A stretch of 64,000 nucleotides of DNA from Macquaria australasica. Its lineage: Eukaryota; Chordata; Actinopteri; Centrarchiformes; Percichthyidae. Both the position numbers and the translations under genes were made by a program. A model generated the notes under the pieces. The model had not been told where the DNA came from, ran no database searches, and worked only from the letters and a program-made list of their open reading frames with translations. Shown one piece after another: positions 11,533 through 24,245 of the stretch. Where the stretch lies: NCBI GenBank assembly GCA_005408345.1, contig SEMN01000271.1, forward strand, positions 124,001-188,000, given 5' to 3'. The first letter of the stretch is position 1. Each line of letters opens with the position of its first letter.

Positions 11533-13079
11533 TTGACTGTCTGTACGTGGTGTTCTTTTCTTTGTTCAGCTTTCACTGCTAATGTGAGCTACTCAGCTCT
11601 TAAATAGAAGAACATATATTATATATATAATAACAAATTGTATTGGTTTTCAACTAATGAAGAAAGATATACTTTTGCTATACTGACAAATTGTTGCACC
11701 TTTCTCCGCACCTGGTCGATGAGGGTAGCAACACAGACATTTATATATTTGAAAATGTTGTGTGTTATTACCTTAAAGGAAAGTGCAACCCTGAAAAGTG
11801 AAGTGTTTGCCCAGTGGCCATTTCAGGCTACGAGGCAGCTCTTCCAGCTTGTTAATCATTCCCTGTGCACAGTCAAAACTGACATGATCATTTGATGCAT
11901 TACTGTGTAATGCTCCAGTAATTATTCTTTCCTTTAACAAGGCAGGCAAGCGAAGCCAGGCTGCCCTCCTTCCCTCCCATGTCTCAGTCATTTATTTCTT
12001 AATTTTCTCTCAACTTAGAAACAATCTCAGTCGTACTGGAGCATGGAGGAAATGTGACCAAGGGAGTGGTACTCTTAAGCTAATCTAGGATGGCTAATCG
12101 GTGTTGTAGCACACTTAGCTACAGTTTTGTAATACACATGATTGTTGTTTTTAGTGTTTATGTATTCAGGGAACCTTGACTTAGCACAACTGTTCTATAT
12201 TCAAGTGTACACCCACATGTCAAAAAATGTCTCCTATTGTTGCTCTACTAGCAAAGTTGTGGGTTAAAGGGCCTTGCTTAAAGGCACCTGATTGGTAGTT
12301 TTTGACGAAGGTCAGAGAGTGACTCATTCACTTCCTACGCAGAGGTTTTTTCCGTGCCAATCTAGGGAAATGAACCAGAATGACCACGGGGTTGCATGCT
12401 TGCTTTTACCTCTGTGCTAAATTGTGTTTCTTGCTGCAGCTCTCGGGTGATTGTCAGAGGAGTCAGAGATACACTGGGTGTAATTACAGTTCAAAGCATA
12501 AGATTTACAGGAGACTGATAAGTGCGATGCGTTCGTGACATTTGATTGCCAGATTTCAGTGAGATCTTACTGCCTTAACCATCTAATTGTTTTAATCCCA
12601 AGTACAAAGATAGAGCAACTATTTTTTTTAAATGTTACAGTTCCTTGATAAAAAAAAAAAAAGTACAAGATTGTGTACGTAAGAACTTAAGAAGAGTTGT
12701 CTTCCAAGGTGCACTTCAGTAAGAAACTGCCAGTCACCCAATTTGGAATGCTGTTGTGTGTGCTGCTAATGGCCAGCAGAAGCTAAATACCATGCTTTGT
12801 AGAAACATTTAGCAGCTTAAAATAGTTCACTTAGTAGCATTCTGGGCAGGACCGTAGCCAGGATTTTAGACATACTGAATCATCAACACCTACCCCCACC
12901 TCTCAGAAAATTTTGACCAAAAACAAGAATTGAAGTCTCTAAAATAATTACATTTCTGGATTTGTCATATTTTAGCTTTTCAGTTAACTGTTTAATGACA
13001 TTTTCTGTCATTTTTAGCCATGTTATCTGCATGCCTCTATAAATAGCAGTCTGTCAATCGATCCACTGCTTTGGTACAG
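11533..13079. other. Non-coding stretch
   Basis: No exon, RNA gene or clear mobile element seen. Short A-runs occur near 12650. Confidence 0.5.
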
Positions 13080-13495
13080 ACTGAAATATGTCAGCAAACT
13101 GTTGGATGGATTGCCATTGAATTTTGTTCAAGGTCCCAAGAGGAAGAAGCCTACTGACTTTGGTGATCCCCTGACTTTTCCTTCATGAGGTTGATATTCG
13201 TGGTTTTGAGTGAAATATCTCAACAACTGTTGGATGGATTAGCTACCATGAAATCTGGTACAGACATTAATATTCCCCTAATGATGAAATGTAATATCAT
13301 TAGTGACCCCTTAACTTTTCCTCTAGTGCCACCGACATTCCCAACAGCCTCAGCTGTACTTTGTGTTTACTGCTACTTACCAAATGTTAGCATGCTAACA
13401 TGGTAAGCAGTATACCAGCTAAACATTTGCATGCTGATATTAGCATTTAACTCTAAGCACCACAGTACCTATATATAGCCTCACAGAACCACTAC
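13080..13495 (-). repeat. Dispersed repeat R1, copy 2
   Basis: Inverted relative to the copies at 17 and 31 kb. Two tandem units carry 'caactgttggatggatt', a 'catgaaatctggtacagacat' type segment and 'gtgaccccttaacttttcc'. They are followed by the family's 'agcctcagctgtactttgtg' and the 'gttagcatgctaacat' block. The open frame at 13185-13406 is repeat sequence, not a gene. Confidence 0.75.
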
Positions 13496-16430
13496 CATGG
13501 CTGTAGACTCTTACTGGGAATCCACATTAACAAGCAAGACGTGAGTGGTGTGTAAGCGCTACTGAAGCGTCCGGTCCGTTCGATCCACACTGACTCCGGC
13601 CTCTGTCATCACAACCAGCTGTCTGTCTGTCAGCAACACAGCCCCTGAGGAGCTAAAAGTAGAGCAGCAGACAAACTGTCTTCACCAGGCTGACTGACAG
13701 CAGAAATGTACTGCATACAAATATGCATGTAGGCTCAGCAAGAAGAAAGTGGATTGGAAGCATGGATTGATACATTTTATAAAATAAATGGATATAAATA
13801 AATAAATAAATGGAAGTCTATCAGTTCCGTGATATGGGCAAGTGAATGCTGTCAAAAACGTTTCTAAAAAGGCTTCTTATGTGGATTGCCCTTTAGTCTT
13901 GTTTAATTGTCAGTGGTAGTTACACTCCTGGGTCAATTTTGGATGACTTCGGCAGCTATCATGCACTATTGTGTTCCCAAATGTGGCAGGAAAGTGTTCT
14001 AAATTTCATACAGCTCTGACTGGTACCTTTAGCTGTCCTCTTTTCCATAACAATGGCGGCTGAGGCAATCACAAAATTAGCAGTCAGTTTGGTATCCGCC
14101 AGACCAGATTGACTAACAGGCCATAACACATGTGCGCGGGATCATTGGGGGGGGGGGGGGCTCCCCGGGATAAGTGCACGTGCGTGACCGCTTACGTGCT
14201 GCACACGCATATTAATGTTTAGAACAAACAACTGACAGATGCAGTACTTGTGTGGAAATTAAAATTAATATTACATTGAGGGTATGTAAACTTGCGACAA
14301 TACTGCAATACTGAAAGGAATTAAATCTTAAACATACAGGCTTAACACATACTGGCTGATTACCACTTTGGTGTTTTATTCAACATGTTATTAATGATGG
14401 TGCATGTCCATCCTGTCTGCCATCAGACATCTTTCTGAAACAATCAGCAGCTGTCACTACAGTTTGTTTTTAATCTCCTTACCTCCACAAGTTGATAGTG
14501 CGCACAAGAGAACACAGACATACCGTGTCAACACTTGATTTAGAGGCAAAAAGCCTCCAGGCAGCGTAAAACCAGTGTAAATTGTGAATAAATGCACACC
14601 TGTGGATGTAGAGATAACATGCAGCCTCACTCTCACTACTGGATGCTTTTCAATATAGCCTGTTTTTAGTTGATTATTTTCTGCGCCATTCATTTCCTAT
14701 GGCCAGTTGTGTTCAGCAGCTCCTCTAAACTTTATGCTGAGGTACAAAACCAGATCTATGTTTATCCTTAAAATTTACCATATTTTTCCTACTTGAACCA
14801 CAACAGAATAATACATCCACAAGCACTTGAAAGGAAACTGATAATATTATTTTTTTAAATCAGATTATTTAAAAAGGTAAAATGATATTTCCACTGTGAC
14901 TCACTCTGGCCAGCAGGGGGCGCTGTAGGGACCTTTCCTGCACTAATGCCATAACATGAACCTATATTATCATTACCCAGAAGACTCTAGTCTTTCTATG
15001 TTTAGGAACATTGAGGAGATCATTTCACCTCATTAAAAGAAAACTTTGAAATGGGAATTTACAACAGGGAAACACACTTTCGGAAACTCCCACTTTGCAC
15101 TCTATTTATACTTTATACTCTATTAGGAGTTTCTAAATCACCTGCATGGAGGAACAGGAGCACCTAGAGGAAACTCACACAAACACCACATTGCTTTAAA
15201 AAGTTGCTGAAAATTTAGTACAGCTAGTTCAACACTGAGCATCTATCTGCTGTATTACTTTCATTATCATACGAAGGTCATTAGCCACAAAGGAATTAAA
15301 ACCAGCACTGAACATCTGTGAGGCTGTGTTTAGATTTGACAATGGCAAGTTCTTTTGTGTGTGTGTGTGTGTGTGATCTTGAGAGAGTAAGAGAAGGGGA
15401 GAGTCAGTGAGAAAGAAAGAGAGAGAGAGATGAACAGGTATAAGTGAAAGTAGAGGAGGTGAGCCATCAAGAAACACATCCTACATGGTTCAGGAGACTA
15501 ATTATACAAGAAGGCCAAGCTAAGTCGACCACTTCAGAGAGTCTGCAGGCTACACAGGGACCAAGCGACATGGATACCCCATTCAGAGGAGGGAAACAGC
15601 TTCTCATGCATGCCTTATTACCCCAAAGACCTACGTCTGTGGCAGATAAGTCACCTACTCCTTCTAGCCTTGCTCCTCTGCGGACACAGATCCTGTAATG
15701 ATACATTTCACTTCTGGCGATTTCCAGTTTGATGGGTAGAAATGTGAAAACAAAAAAAGGAAAAAGTGTGCAATATGGGACATCATCTCTGACCCCCATC
15801 AAAGAGTCCTCTCTTCACATTGTGTGGTAAGGCGACGCAGTGCCAACCCCTCGTTTTCCTGCGGTCCATCTCTAATGGGATTTGGGTTTTATATTAAGTC
15901 CACCCCCCCCCCCCACCCCTGCACTCCCCCCTTTGTCCTGACACTGTGGTGTGAGTGATTTGAATTTAAAAAGTGGCTAAATCCACAGAGCAGGCTTCAA
16001 ATAGGATTGTGTGCGCCTTTCACTGTTAAACAGGGCCTTCCAGGTAAGCCTGTCCTGTAAAATGACAGAAAAGGTGAGGGGTGCGGTTATGTAGGGCATC
16101 ACTTACACACATGCTTGCTCACAAGAGAAAGCTCTCTTAGATCATCTTGTACAACTCAGTAAGGCAGATTTTCTGTCTCGGAATTACTGTTGGCCAGTCT
16201 TCATCCAAAGGCACCAGCTGAATGTCACTGGGGGTATTCCATGAACATGAACAGTGTGTTTTTGCACATCCCTTTCATTTTTCACAGTAAGATTCTGTTG
16301 AATAAATAATTCAAGGTCAGGTACGGAGTAACATCAGTTACATGAAGCGTTGCTTTCAGCCTTACAGTCTTTCATATGAACTGCTGCAGCTATGTTCTAC
16401 CTGTATGATAGCACCACAGGATATTACAGT
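13496..16430. other. Non-coding stretch with simple repeats
   Basis: Contains a G-homopolymer near 14148-14160, a GT run at 15355-15375 followed by a GA-rich tract to about 15431, a C-homopolymer at about 15903-15915, and a CTCF-like site at 14907. The frames at 15444-15698 and 15467-15802 overlap on opposite strands and look like neither a known protein nor an exon. Confidence 0.5.
14907..14926 (+). promoter_or_regulatory. CTCF-like binding motif
   Basis: The sequence TGGCCAGCAGGGGGCGCTG agrees with the vertebrate CTCF core (TGGCCACCAGGGGGCGCTA) at all but two positions. It lies in gene-poor DNA. Occupancy cannot be judged from sequence. Confidence 0.55.
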
Positions 16431-17048
16431 ATGAGTCCTAAAACCCAGGATGAGTTCCGGTTCCCTCGTCTCGAAGTCAGTGGGTTTCTGAATGGGTTTT
16501 TGGTTAGATGCCTGAAACACAAGGTCTGTGGTTAACACAAGCTGAAGTGATTTTCACATTTTGTTCTACGACATAAAATACGTCAGTAAATACCACACTC
16601 GTGGATTTTGAAGCTTTTACGTGTCTTAAAAAAGGTGGTTGCTAACAAGTAGCTAAATGAGACTTTAAAAGTCATCACGCTGAACACAGAAACTCATCTA
16701 CTCACTGAGCTGCCTTTACAGCCTCGTTGTGTTTATACTCGCGCTCTTGAAAGACTTCTGTAGAAGAGGTAAGCACTCGAATTCAAATTACAAGTTGGAA
16801 TCTTAGTGGTGGTGACGTGGAAGTTATGCGACCGTGGTGTAGTTTGTTTATAGCCTAACGTTAGCTTTTTACTTCTGGTGTTCATTTGTGAAGATTATCA
16901 TGCTGAACAAAACGTGTAAGTATCACAAACTTTTGTTTGCCATGGAGCTTATTTTCTGCAATAATCCAAAATCCAGTGGAAAAATCCCATTTGCTTTTTG
17001 TCGTATTTTTGTAGGCCTACAAAAATACGTCATCCCTGCAGCACTCTG
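16431..17048 (-). mobile_element. MITE family R2, copy 1 (damaged)
   Basis: About 620 bp that match, in reverse orientation, the element at 46353-47086. Shared blocks include 'ggttccctcgtctc', 'aaacacagaaactcatctac'-like sequence, 'gtggtggtgacgtggaagt', 'gcgaccgtggtgtagtt', 'atagcctaacgttagc', 'gctgaacaaaacgtgtaag' and 'ccaaaatccagtggaaaaat'. The right end keeps 'catccctgcagcactct', but the left inverted repeat is eroded. Relative to copy 2 it lacks about 35 bp near that end and carries a perfect palindrome there (17002-17029). Non-coding. Confidence 0.8.
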
Positions 17049-17059
17049 TTAGGCATATG

Positions 17060-17672
17060 GACAATGACAATACTAACATGCTGATGTTTAGCAGGTAATG
17101 TTCAACATGTTTACCCTCTTAGCTTAGTGTGTTAGCATGGTAACATTTGCTAATTTGCAAAAAAAACACCAAGTGAAGCTGAGGCTGATGGGAATGTCAT
17201 TAGTTTTGTAGGTATTTAGTCGCAAACCAAATTACTGAATACATTAAAATTGTGACCTGATGGTGGCACTAGACAAAGTCAGTCAAACGAAAAGTGAAAA
17301 ATGACGAAAAATTCATCCTGAAGGGGACATGTATGTGTACAAAATTTCATGGCAAACCATCCAATGGTTATCGAGACAGTCCACTAAAAACCAAAACTGT
17401 CAACCTCATGGTGGCATTAGAAGAAAAGTCAGGGGATCACCAAAGTCATTAGGATTCATCCTCTGGGGACCATGACTGTCTGTACAAAATTTTGTGCTGA
17501 TCCATCTAGTAGACGTTGTGATATTTCATATAATAAGTCAACATTTTCACCTGGTGATGGCACTAGAGGAAATGTTCCATGACCATGAATGTCTACACAA
17601 AATTTTATGACAATCCATCCAGTAGTTGTTAAGATATTTCAGTCTGGACCAAAGTCTGACTCTTTTTTTTTA
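17060..17672 (+). repeat. Dispersed repeat R1, copy 3 (longest)
   Basis: Starts with the 'aacatgctgatgtttagcagg' type block, then 'gaagctgaggctgatgggaatg'. It continues as three successive related units of about 120-130 bp, each with a 'cactagacaaagtcag' type segment, 'attcatcctgaaggggaca', 'catggcaaaccatcc' and a 'gatatttca' or similar end. The frame at 17589-17852 starts within it and is not a gene. Confidence 0.75.
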
Positions 17673-19426
17673 ACAAGTATACAAACAAATTGCGACTGTA
17701 TCACAAAATCGCTAAATGATCAATTAGCTGTCAGACAACATCCCTCAGGACCCACAATGTTTTGGGTGAAACATCCCAGTATCCCTAAAGAAATACACGA
17801 TTCTGCGCCTCACAATGCAGTGTGCCCTATATGTAGCCAGGAGGAAAAGTAAGGGTGTGGGGGTCAGAGTAGTGGACAGGTGTGTAGCGAGTCTGACTTT
17901 CATGCAGGAGACAAGAGTTCACCTCGCTTCACAGACCTGCAGTTATGGATTGCGTTTTTATTAACCTTAACCATGATCTTTACCTAAACTTAATCATACC
18001 ATAGTTCCCATGAGCAGAAATTGTAGAAAGCGAGATTTAAAAAATGTTAGCATTGGACAGCGTTGAAGTAAAAAGAGCATAATTTGAGGGTGGACTTGAC
18101 CTTGGACAAAAAAGTCTTAACTCAAGGTCCACTAACTCGCTTTTTTCTGAGCAAACCTTCACAAGAGACTGAGTGAACACCAATGACATCAGCTGTCTGT
18201 GAACATCAGACGAAAACTGGTCACAGCATCAACTGGGAAAGGGTCAAAGGTAATCAACAAGGAGTCTGACAGCTGGAGAAAGATCAAGGAGGACATTTGC
18301 AACTAACACCAAAAGACCATCAAACTGCTGATGAAGACCATGAGATGTGGTTGAAAACTCACTCACTCAAGAAAAGCTAAGTGGATGTTGAGTTAAGTGC
18401 TTTTTCTTTTTGTCAAATAACATAATATGGACAGTTTTCTCACCTGTTAATGAAAATATCATCAACAATGATATTTGTGGAAAGAGCAGAATTTACTTCA
18501 AACATACCAAGGTTTATCAAGGACAGAAAATATGATATTTCAAATGCCATCTCAATGGCATAATTCAACATAATTCACAACTGGAAATGTAATTCAATTT
18601 GTAAATGCATAATTCAGTTTAATAAGTAAGCAAGAATATAACACCAACAAACTATAGAAATAACCACAAAATTACTACTGTGATCCCCACACCCTTAGCA
18701 TGTTTACCTATGACATTCTTAAATCTAGAAGTTACAATTCTCAAAATTATTAATACAGATGCTATATCTACTCCTCTTCCAACACAAGCACAAATGCAGA
18801 ATACTGCATAGCTAAAATGTTGACTAATAAAACTCTGAACTATAGTATATGTACTCTAATTCCTCACAGTATGTAATTTCTGCCGCTGGGGGCCTCTCAA
18901 TCCAAACAATAACAAAAGACGTACTTTGATGATGTTGTGAAGTAGTGTGGGATCATGGGAGTTGTTGTCTTCATTGTTGAACAACCACCAACGACGAGGT
19001 AATGTGTTAAAGTTTTATTCATGCTACATTTAGTCACGTTTATTCACGTTATGTCATTTCATTCTAATTAAATAGCTGCAAGTAACGTAACTTTAACATA
19101 ACTTTAACTTGCTAACTTAGATGAGTCGACTACCCATACAGCTACTGTAGCTAACGCTGTGTGTCGAATTCAGTCGTGTGGTAGCCCAGCACTGTTTTCT
19201 GTGGTCAAAATAATCATACTAAAATTAACTTTATGAGTGCGTTGAGCACTGTTGTAACCTTATAACTTTATCGCACGCATTAGCTTGGTGGCTAGCATGA
19301 GCCACTTGTCATAGTAGCACAGTGTAGTAAGCTGGATCGATATTGAAATATCATATCAGTATATTAGGTCTCTACTGGATTACTGTGTTTTGTTGGCTCT
19401 CTGACATATCTGGTCTTTCCATGTTT
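17673..19426. other. Non-coding stretch
   Basis: No gene seen. Around 17940-18010 a segment ('accttaaccatgatcttta', 'ataccatagttcccatg') resembles one near 26970-27060, so both are probably copies of another dispersed repeat. Confidence 0.45.
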
Positions 19427-20005
19427 TTAATGAGCAAAAAAATGACTCCTCTCTAAACAGTTCCTGACTTGAAAAAGCGCCCCTGTCTTCGACATTGTCC
19501 CACAGTACATCCTGGGTGCAGGGCAGTTAGGCAGTTGTTCCTGCAGAGGGATCCCATTCACCCACAGCCATGTCCTGCCAAGAAACGTAGACCTATCCAC
19601 ATCTTGTGTCTGGGCATCTAGGATAACTTTTCCGGCTGTAGAGATGATTGAAGTACATGCTGCTTGAATTGGGGTCTGTGTCAAGAGTCCTGCAGTGTTC
19701 CAGAACCTCCTTCCTTGTCTTGTTCTCTTTCACTAATATTATCTTCATAACACAGAAATGCATTTTGACGATCACATGGCAAATCATATCAAAATGTCCA
19801 TCCCAGAGAGCACAGTTCTCATTTCAAAGATAGTTATCAGGTTGATTTGTGTTGCCATTCCAGTGTAAAAAGCCTCTCCATCATACCAATTCCAGTCATT
19901 ACGACCATTTTCGTCTCTTTGGAGACCAATCCAACAGAGTGTGTTGTATCTGCATGAACTCTGTAGTGCATCAAATTCATTTTTCTTTCTACTTTTGGGG
20001 CCCAA
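19427..20005 (-). pseudogene. C-type lectin domain pseudogene
   Basis: On the minus strand a decayed C-type lectin reading can be followed across about 580 bp. From the high-coordinate end: 'KNEFDALQSSCRYNTLCW' then 'IGLQRDENGRNDWNWYDGEA' (the WIGL core). After a frameshift comes 'NGNTNQPDNYL', a stop, and 'NENCALWDGHFDMIC'. Next is a segment like the start of a second domain ('LEHCRTLDTDPNSSSMYF'). After another frame change comes 'WLWVNGIPLQEQLPNCPAP' ending near 'RNCLERSHF'. The QPD triplet is the one linked to galactose-type sugar binding in this family. At least two frame breaks and one stop make it non-functional. The two domain remnants are contiguous with no obvious intron, which would fit one large exon or a retrocopy. 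The parent is probably a fish multi-CTLD (mannose-receptor-like) gene. Confidence 0.75.
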
Positions 20006-20147
20006 ACCAGGTCATTTGGAGCGACAGAACACAAAGAACACAATAAACCATGAATGCCTCGAATGAGACAGAGAGGTAGGTGACAGAGGGGATATTATCA
20101 TTAAAAATCACCACTCACTTGTCACTACCACATTAGTCATATACAGA

Positions 20148-20164
20148 CACACACACACACACAC
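20148..20164. repeat. (CA)n microsatellite
   Basis: Short perfect CA run. Confidence 0.9.
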
Positions 20165-20472
20165 ATGGAATTTCTTACATTTGTCCAGCATGGAAACTAA
20201 CACACATACACACTAACTAGGTTAATACAAACGTAACACACACATTAGTGACTTTTCCACCATCAAAACAATGTTGAATGAATGCACTTTGCTGTTTAAT
20301 CCACATTAGGGACAAGCCTGCGAGTCGGAGATGGGGGGGGGGGCAATCGCGGCTAACAAGTTAACATCAGCAATCGCAGCTAACACTCAAAGTTACCTCA
20401 GTCAGAGAAAGCAAACATGGTTTCAGGTCCAGGTTTCACAAGGAGAGAGAAAGAGGGGGGGTAAACAGCCCC

Positions 20473-20593
20473 GCACACAGCATCTCAGCTGAACAGACCA
20501 GCGTAGCAAAAAAAAAAAGTAGTTACTGGAAGTAACTCCAGCTCTGTGAGTATGTGCGTAGCACACAGCATTTGAGCTGAACAGACCAGCGTA
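20473..20593. repeat. Short direct repeat pair, 33 bp
   Basis: The block 'gcacacagcatctcagctga' plus its continuation to 'ccagcgta' at 20473-20505 recurs at 20561-20593 with two mismatches, 88 bp apart. A small hairpin ('gttactggaagtaac') lies between them. Confidence 0.75.
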
Positions 20594-23500
20594 TGAATTC
20601 TCATATCATAGCATTGTTATGCATTGTACTCTGCCAATTGGTGACCCAATAAAAACGGGTCCCTGACCAATTTTGGGTCGCGACCCTAGGTTTGGGAAAG
20701 ACTGCCCTAGAGGACTACACTTTGCTCTATGGCAGCTTTAAATGTCAGCATCAAGATATATTTAATAACCCTAGTTAAATACCTAAAAAAAAAATCTGCA
20801 TGGGTTTTGCCAACTCACTATTTGCAGACACATGTTTACGTACCACACGTACCACAAGTTTACCAATGAAAGGAGCCTGAAATTTACTTGGACAGTCCTA
20901 CCATCACTCCCTTGATGGTCCCTACATTAAACTGACCAATTATTCCACCCACATTAATATGGGAGGGCATCAGAACAAACACAACACACAAGCTCACCCA
21001 GTGAAGGAAGTTACCCTAAGTTAGGGTTAGGATAACTTACTTTTACTTTTAATACTTAAGTATTAAAAGTAAAGGTACTCATTATGCAGGCAGAATGGCA
21101 CCTGTCATATTATGTATTATTATTACATTATTATTACTGATGCATTAACATGTAAGTGTCATTTTAATGTTATAGTTAGTGAAGATTAAGATAACTTAAA
21201 TATATTTATTGGTTTACTTAACCGGGACAGTGCACATTAATAACCATTGCTGTAAATGCACCAGAGTTAGCCAAAAGGCTATTTTTGTTTCATCATCATC
21301 CATGGACAGATGTTACAATGTCACATGGAGTGGAATGTCTAAAACAAAATAACCAACGAAGTCACGTTTATATATTTATATATGAATAATAACAATAGCA
21401 ATCAAATAAATGTAATGGAGTTTCAAAATTGCACTGTACTTAAAGGTTGAGTAGGCAGTTTTCTTTTGGCGTCACTGGGCAAAAATGCCATATTAACCGT
21501 GCAGCATATTGTAATTCAAGTGGTCTGAGAGCAGACCTCTACTTCAGCCCCCCTTCTTGCCTCTGTTTTCAGGCTTCAGAAAATCTATCCCGTGACGATA
21601 GACTTTAGCCAATCACAGGTTATTTCAGAGAGACGGTGTGTTCGTATTGGCTAAGCTACAAGAGCAGATGTGTGTACACGTCCCTTCAGATGGTGAAAAC
21701 CTGATTCAGTGGAGGAAAATCCTGCTGAAAATCCTGAAACTTGTGATAAATTTCCAACACCTCCTTTGCCTACAGCGGCGTATAGTACAAAACAGCACGT
21801 CCCTGCGCCACACGGAGCTTCAGGCTCATTACATTCAATGCCATGGCGCTCATAACGACGAGTGGCAAAGAGGCATGATGACAAACAGTGGGGAATAACT
21901 TTTGATGGGGGACAGCTTTAAGTAAATGCACTGACGTACTGTATGTTCCACAAGGCTCACAACTTTCTTTAATTCTACTTGTTAGGTAAATCAGAGAACC
22001 AGGCAAAGCATCTCTTCTTGTGCTATGTAAACTGAAAGTCACCATCATCATTCTCAAGGTCAAACAAGGCAATGAAACTTACTTTTGCTTGGATTTCTAT
22101 GTAGGTTGTTTGCAGTTAAGGTCCTAAACAGTGGCAGTTCTGGTACATTTAAACCACTGGGGCCAGCTGTTTTTGTAGGGGGGGGCAATGAAAGTAACTC
22201 TAAAACTAAGCACTCATTTAGCAGTGGGGAGTTTCAGAAACACTGGAATTAGTCAACTTTTAGATGTTGATATCAAAAAGAAATAATGCACATATCATAG
22301 ATACATGACTTACATGTTTCTTATAACTACAAAGCTTATAGTCTGTTACAGGTACAGATCAATATTGAACACTAAAAGATTCACAGATCTAAAAGTTTAT
22401 GTTCACATCAAAAAGTATCCATGTGTGTATCAAATACAAGACTTACACACTCTTATGTTAGCCTTCAAGGTCTGCAGTATTCTTGTTGCTTTGAAGCACA
22501 TGCTGAAAATAAAACACGAATGAAGAAATTCTCACAAGCAACTAGCAGACCTTCTGCACAGGCTCATTCACAAATCACACAGTCAACAGGTGACTAAACA
22601 ACCAATACATGCAACCCTGGAGAAATTCCAAATTACTCAAAGCCCTGCAGGCTCCGTCCCTGCAACTGTGTTCATGTAGACAACACACTACAACAGCTTC
22701 AGTGTCCAGGCAAACAACCTGCAGCACATAATATGACTTCCTTGCTGGGTTCTTGTTAAGGAGTTAAGCACACAGATGGCCACAGAGACATATTTAACCA
22801 TCAGGAAGAAATCAGGGAGACTCAAAAAGACTGACAGACAGATGGCACAGAGAGAGAGAGAGGGTGTATGTGACTCATGTTACTTCAGGTCAAGTCCATT
22901 CTCCTTTCTCTCATGTAGAGGAAGTATGCACTGTCCGTCACTGCATGTGTCGCTGTGATGGTCATTTTGTTGTCTGTTGACAGACAAAAACACCAGAGCT
23001 TATATCATTAGGAACACTGGAAAATAAGCTCGTTGTATGATTTAAAAGATCTTGTTTTTCTTTCTGTTGTTGGCTGTGAGGCCAGGGTATGACTGGCTTC
23101 ACAATACACTTCTTCTTTTCTGCCAATTCTATTCACAGTTCACATGACAGTGAACGGATCTGACAGATAAAGCTTAATATTGTGTATGACAACACACACT
23201 GGCTGACATTTACTAGCTGTTACAATCCAGAGGGGCACTGTTTCACTCATTTGAGAAAACTGTGAAAAATGGGGACATGGCCACAACAACAAACAAATAA
23301 GGGTCTGTTATTTGAAGACAATTATTAAATAGTTTCTTATTAAAATCACATTTTGTATAGTGAGGGAGTCCTGCCTTGCCTTGTTCCTGAGAGAAAACTG
23401 CCTTTTAGGGGCACCACAAGGGGTCCTGATTTGTTGCAACAGGCGCATTGGCACCCCTGGCCCCCACCTAGAACCGCCATGGGTCCTAATTTTTTTTTTT

Positions 23501-23822
23501 TAACAAACCAAAGACAAAATCTTCCAGCAAGTCTAACTGTATCCCTCTAACCTCACAACTTTCACAGTTTATAGGCTGAGTTTCTCAGCCCAAAAATCCT
23601 GCACTAAAAAATATCCTCAATATATGATGAGGGATTTATCACCAGCTTTGAACACAGGGTTGACAGTTATCAAAGAGTAAGAACAAACAAATTTACATTC
23701 CCTTAAAAGGTCGATTTTAATTGATAGTCTGATAACATTATGCACTTGTTTTCAGAATAAAGGCTATGCATAAAAGCATAAAAAATCTATAATTAAGAAC
23801 AAAATAATGAATCAAAAAAGAC
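20594..23822. other. Non-coding stretch, partly repetitive
   Basis: No gene seen. 21020-21180 ('taaaagtaaaggtactcatt' and following) and 21215-21320 ('gggacagtgcacattaataa') have the look of dispersed fish repeats. So does 21450-21900, whose overlapping frames on both strands resemble no known protein. Confidence 0.4.
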
Positions 23823-24245
23823 AGTGTCCCCTGCAGAAGCACCTCTTTTACCAGAGGCATCTGTTTGGATGGAGAGGGGAAGAATAAAGTTGAGGCTCAG
23901 AAATACAGATTCATTGCAGGGGGTCTCTTTGAGATCCATGAATGCCCTCTCCTGCTGTTAACCCCAGGCCAGCTTGGTTTTATTAGTAGCTGTGGGACAA
24001 AAGGGTAGCATCAGGGTCAGAAACATCCGTACCTGAGAACTGGTTTTATGTGCCACCCTGTGGTTACCCCCATTTTGTCCTGGGATCCACGGGATCCAAA
24101 TGCAACTTTCAACTCCAAGAGAGAACTTTCCTGGATTTATGGTGAGGCCTGACAATTTGATCTTTTGCAAGATGTCCTCCACGTGAATGAGTGCTCTTGC
24201 CATAGGTTTCTGAAGATGAAAACGTCATCCAGGTAAGCTGCTGAA
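23823..24245 (-). mobile_element. Ty3/gypsy reverse-transcriptase to RNase H relic
   Basis: On the minus strand, broken frames show the order expected of a Ty3/gypsy pol gene. 'AYLDDVFIF' (24220-24240) is the reverse-transcriptase catalytic box. It is followed by 'VEDILQKIKLSGLTINPGKF' (the connecting helix that usually reads VFQRLREAGLTLNPEKC), a 'RAFMDLKETPCNESVF'-like segment, and 'QTDASGK' (23851-23867), the start of the RNase H domain. Several frameshifts and stops make it inactive. No LTR was recognised. Confidence 0.8.

Noticed and set aside
15444..15802. Overlapping frames of 84 and 111 codons on both strands
   Set aside because: Neither resembles a known protein and no splice signals of the right kind flank them; open-both-ways frames are usual in purine-rich DNA.
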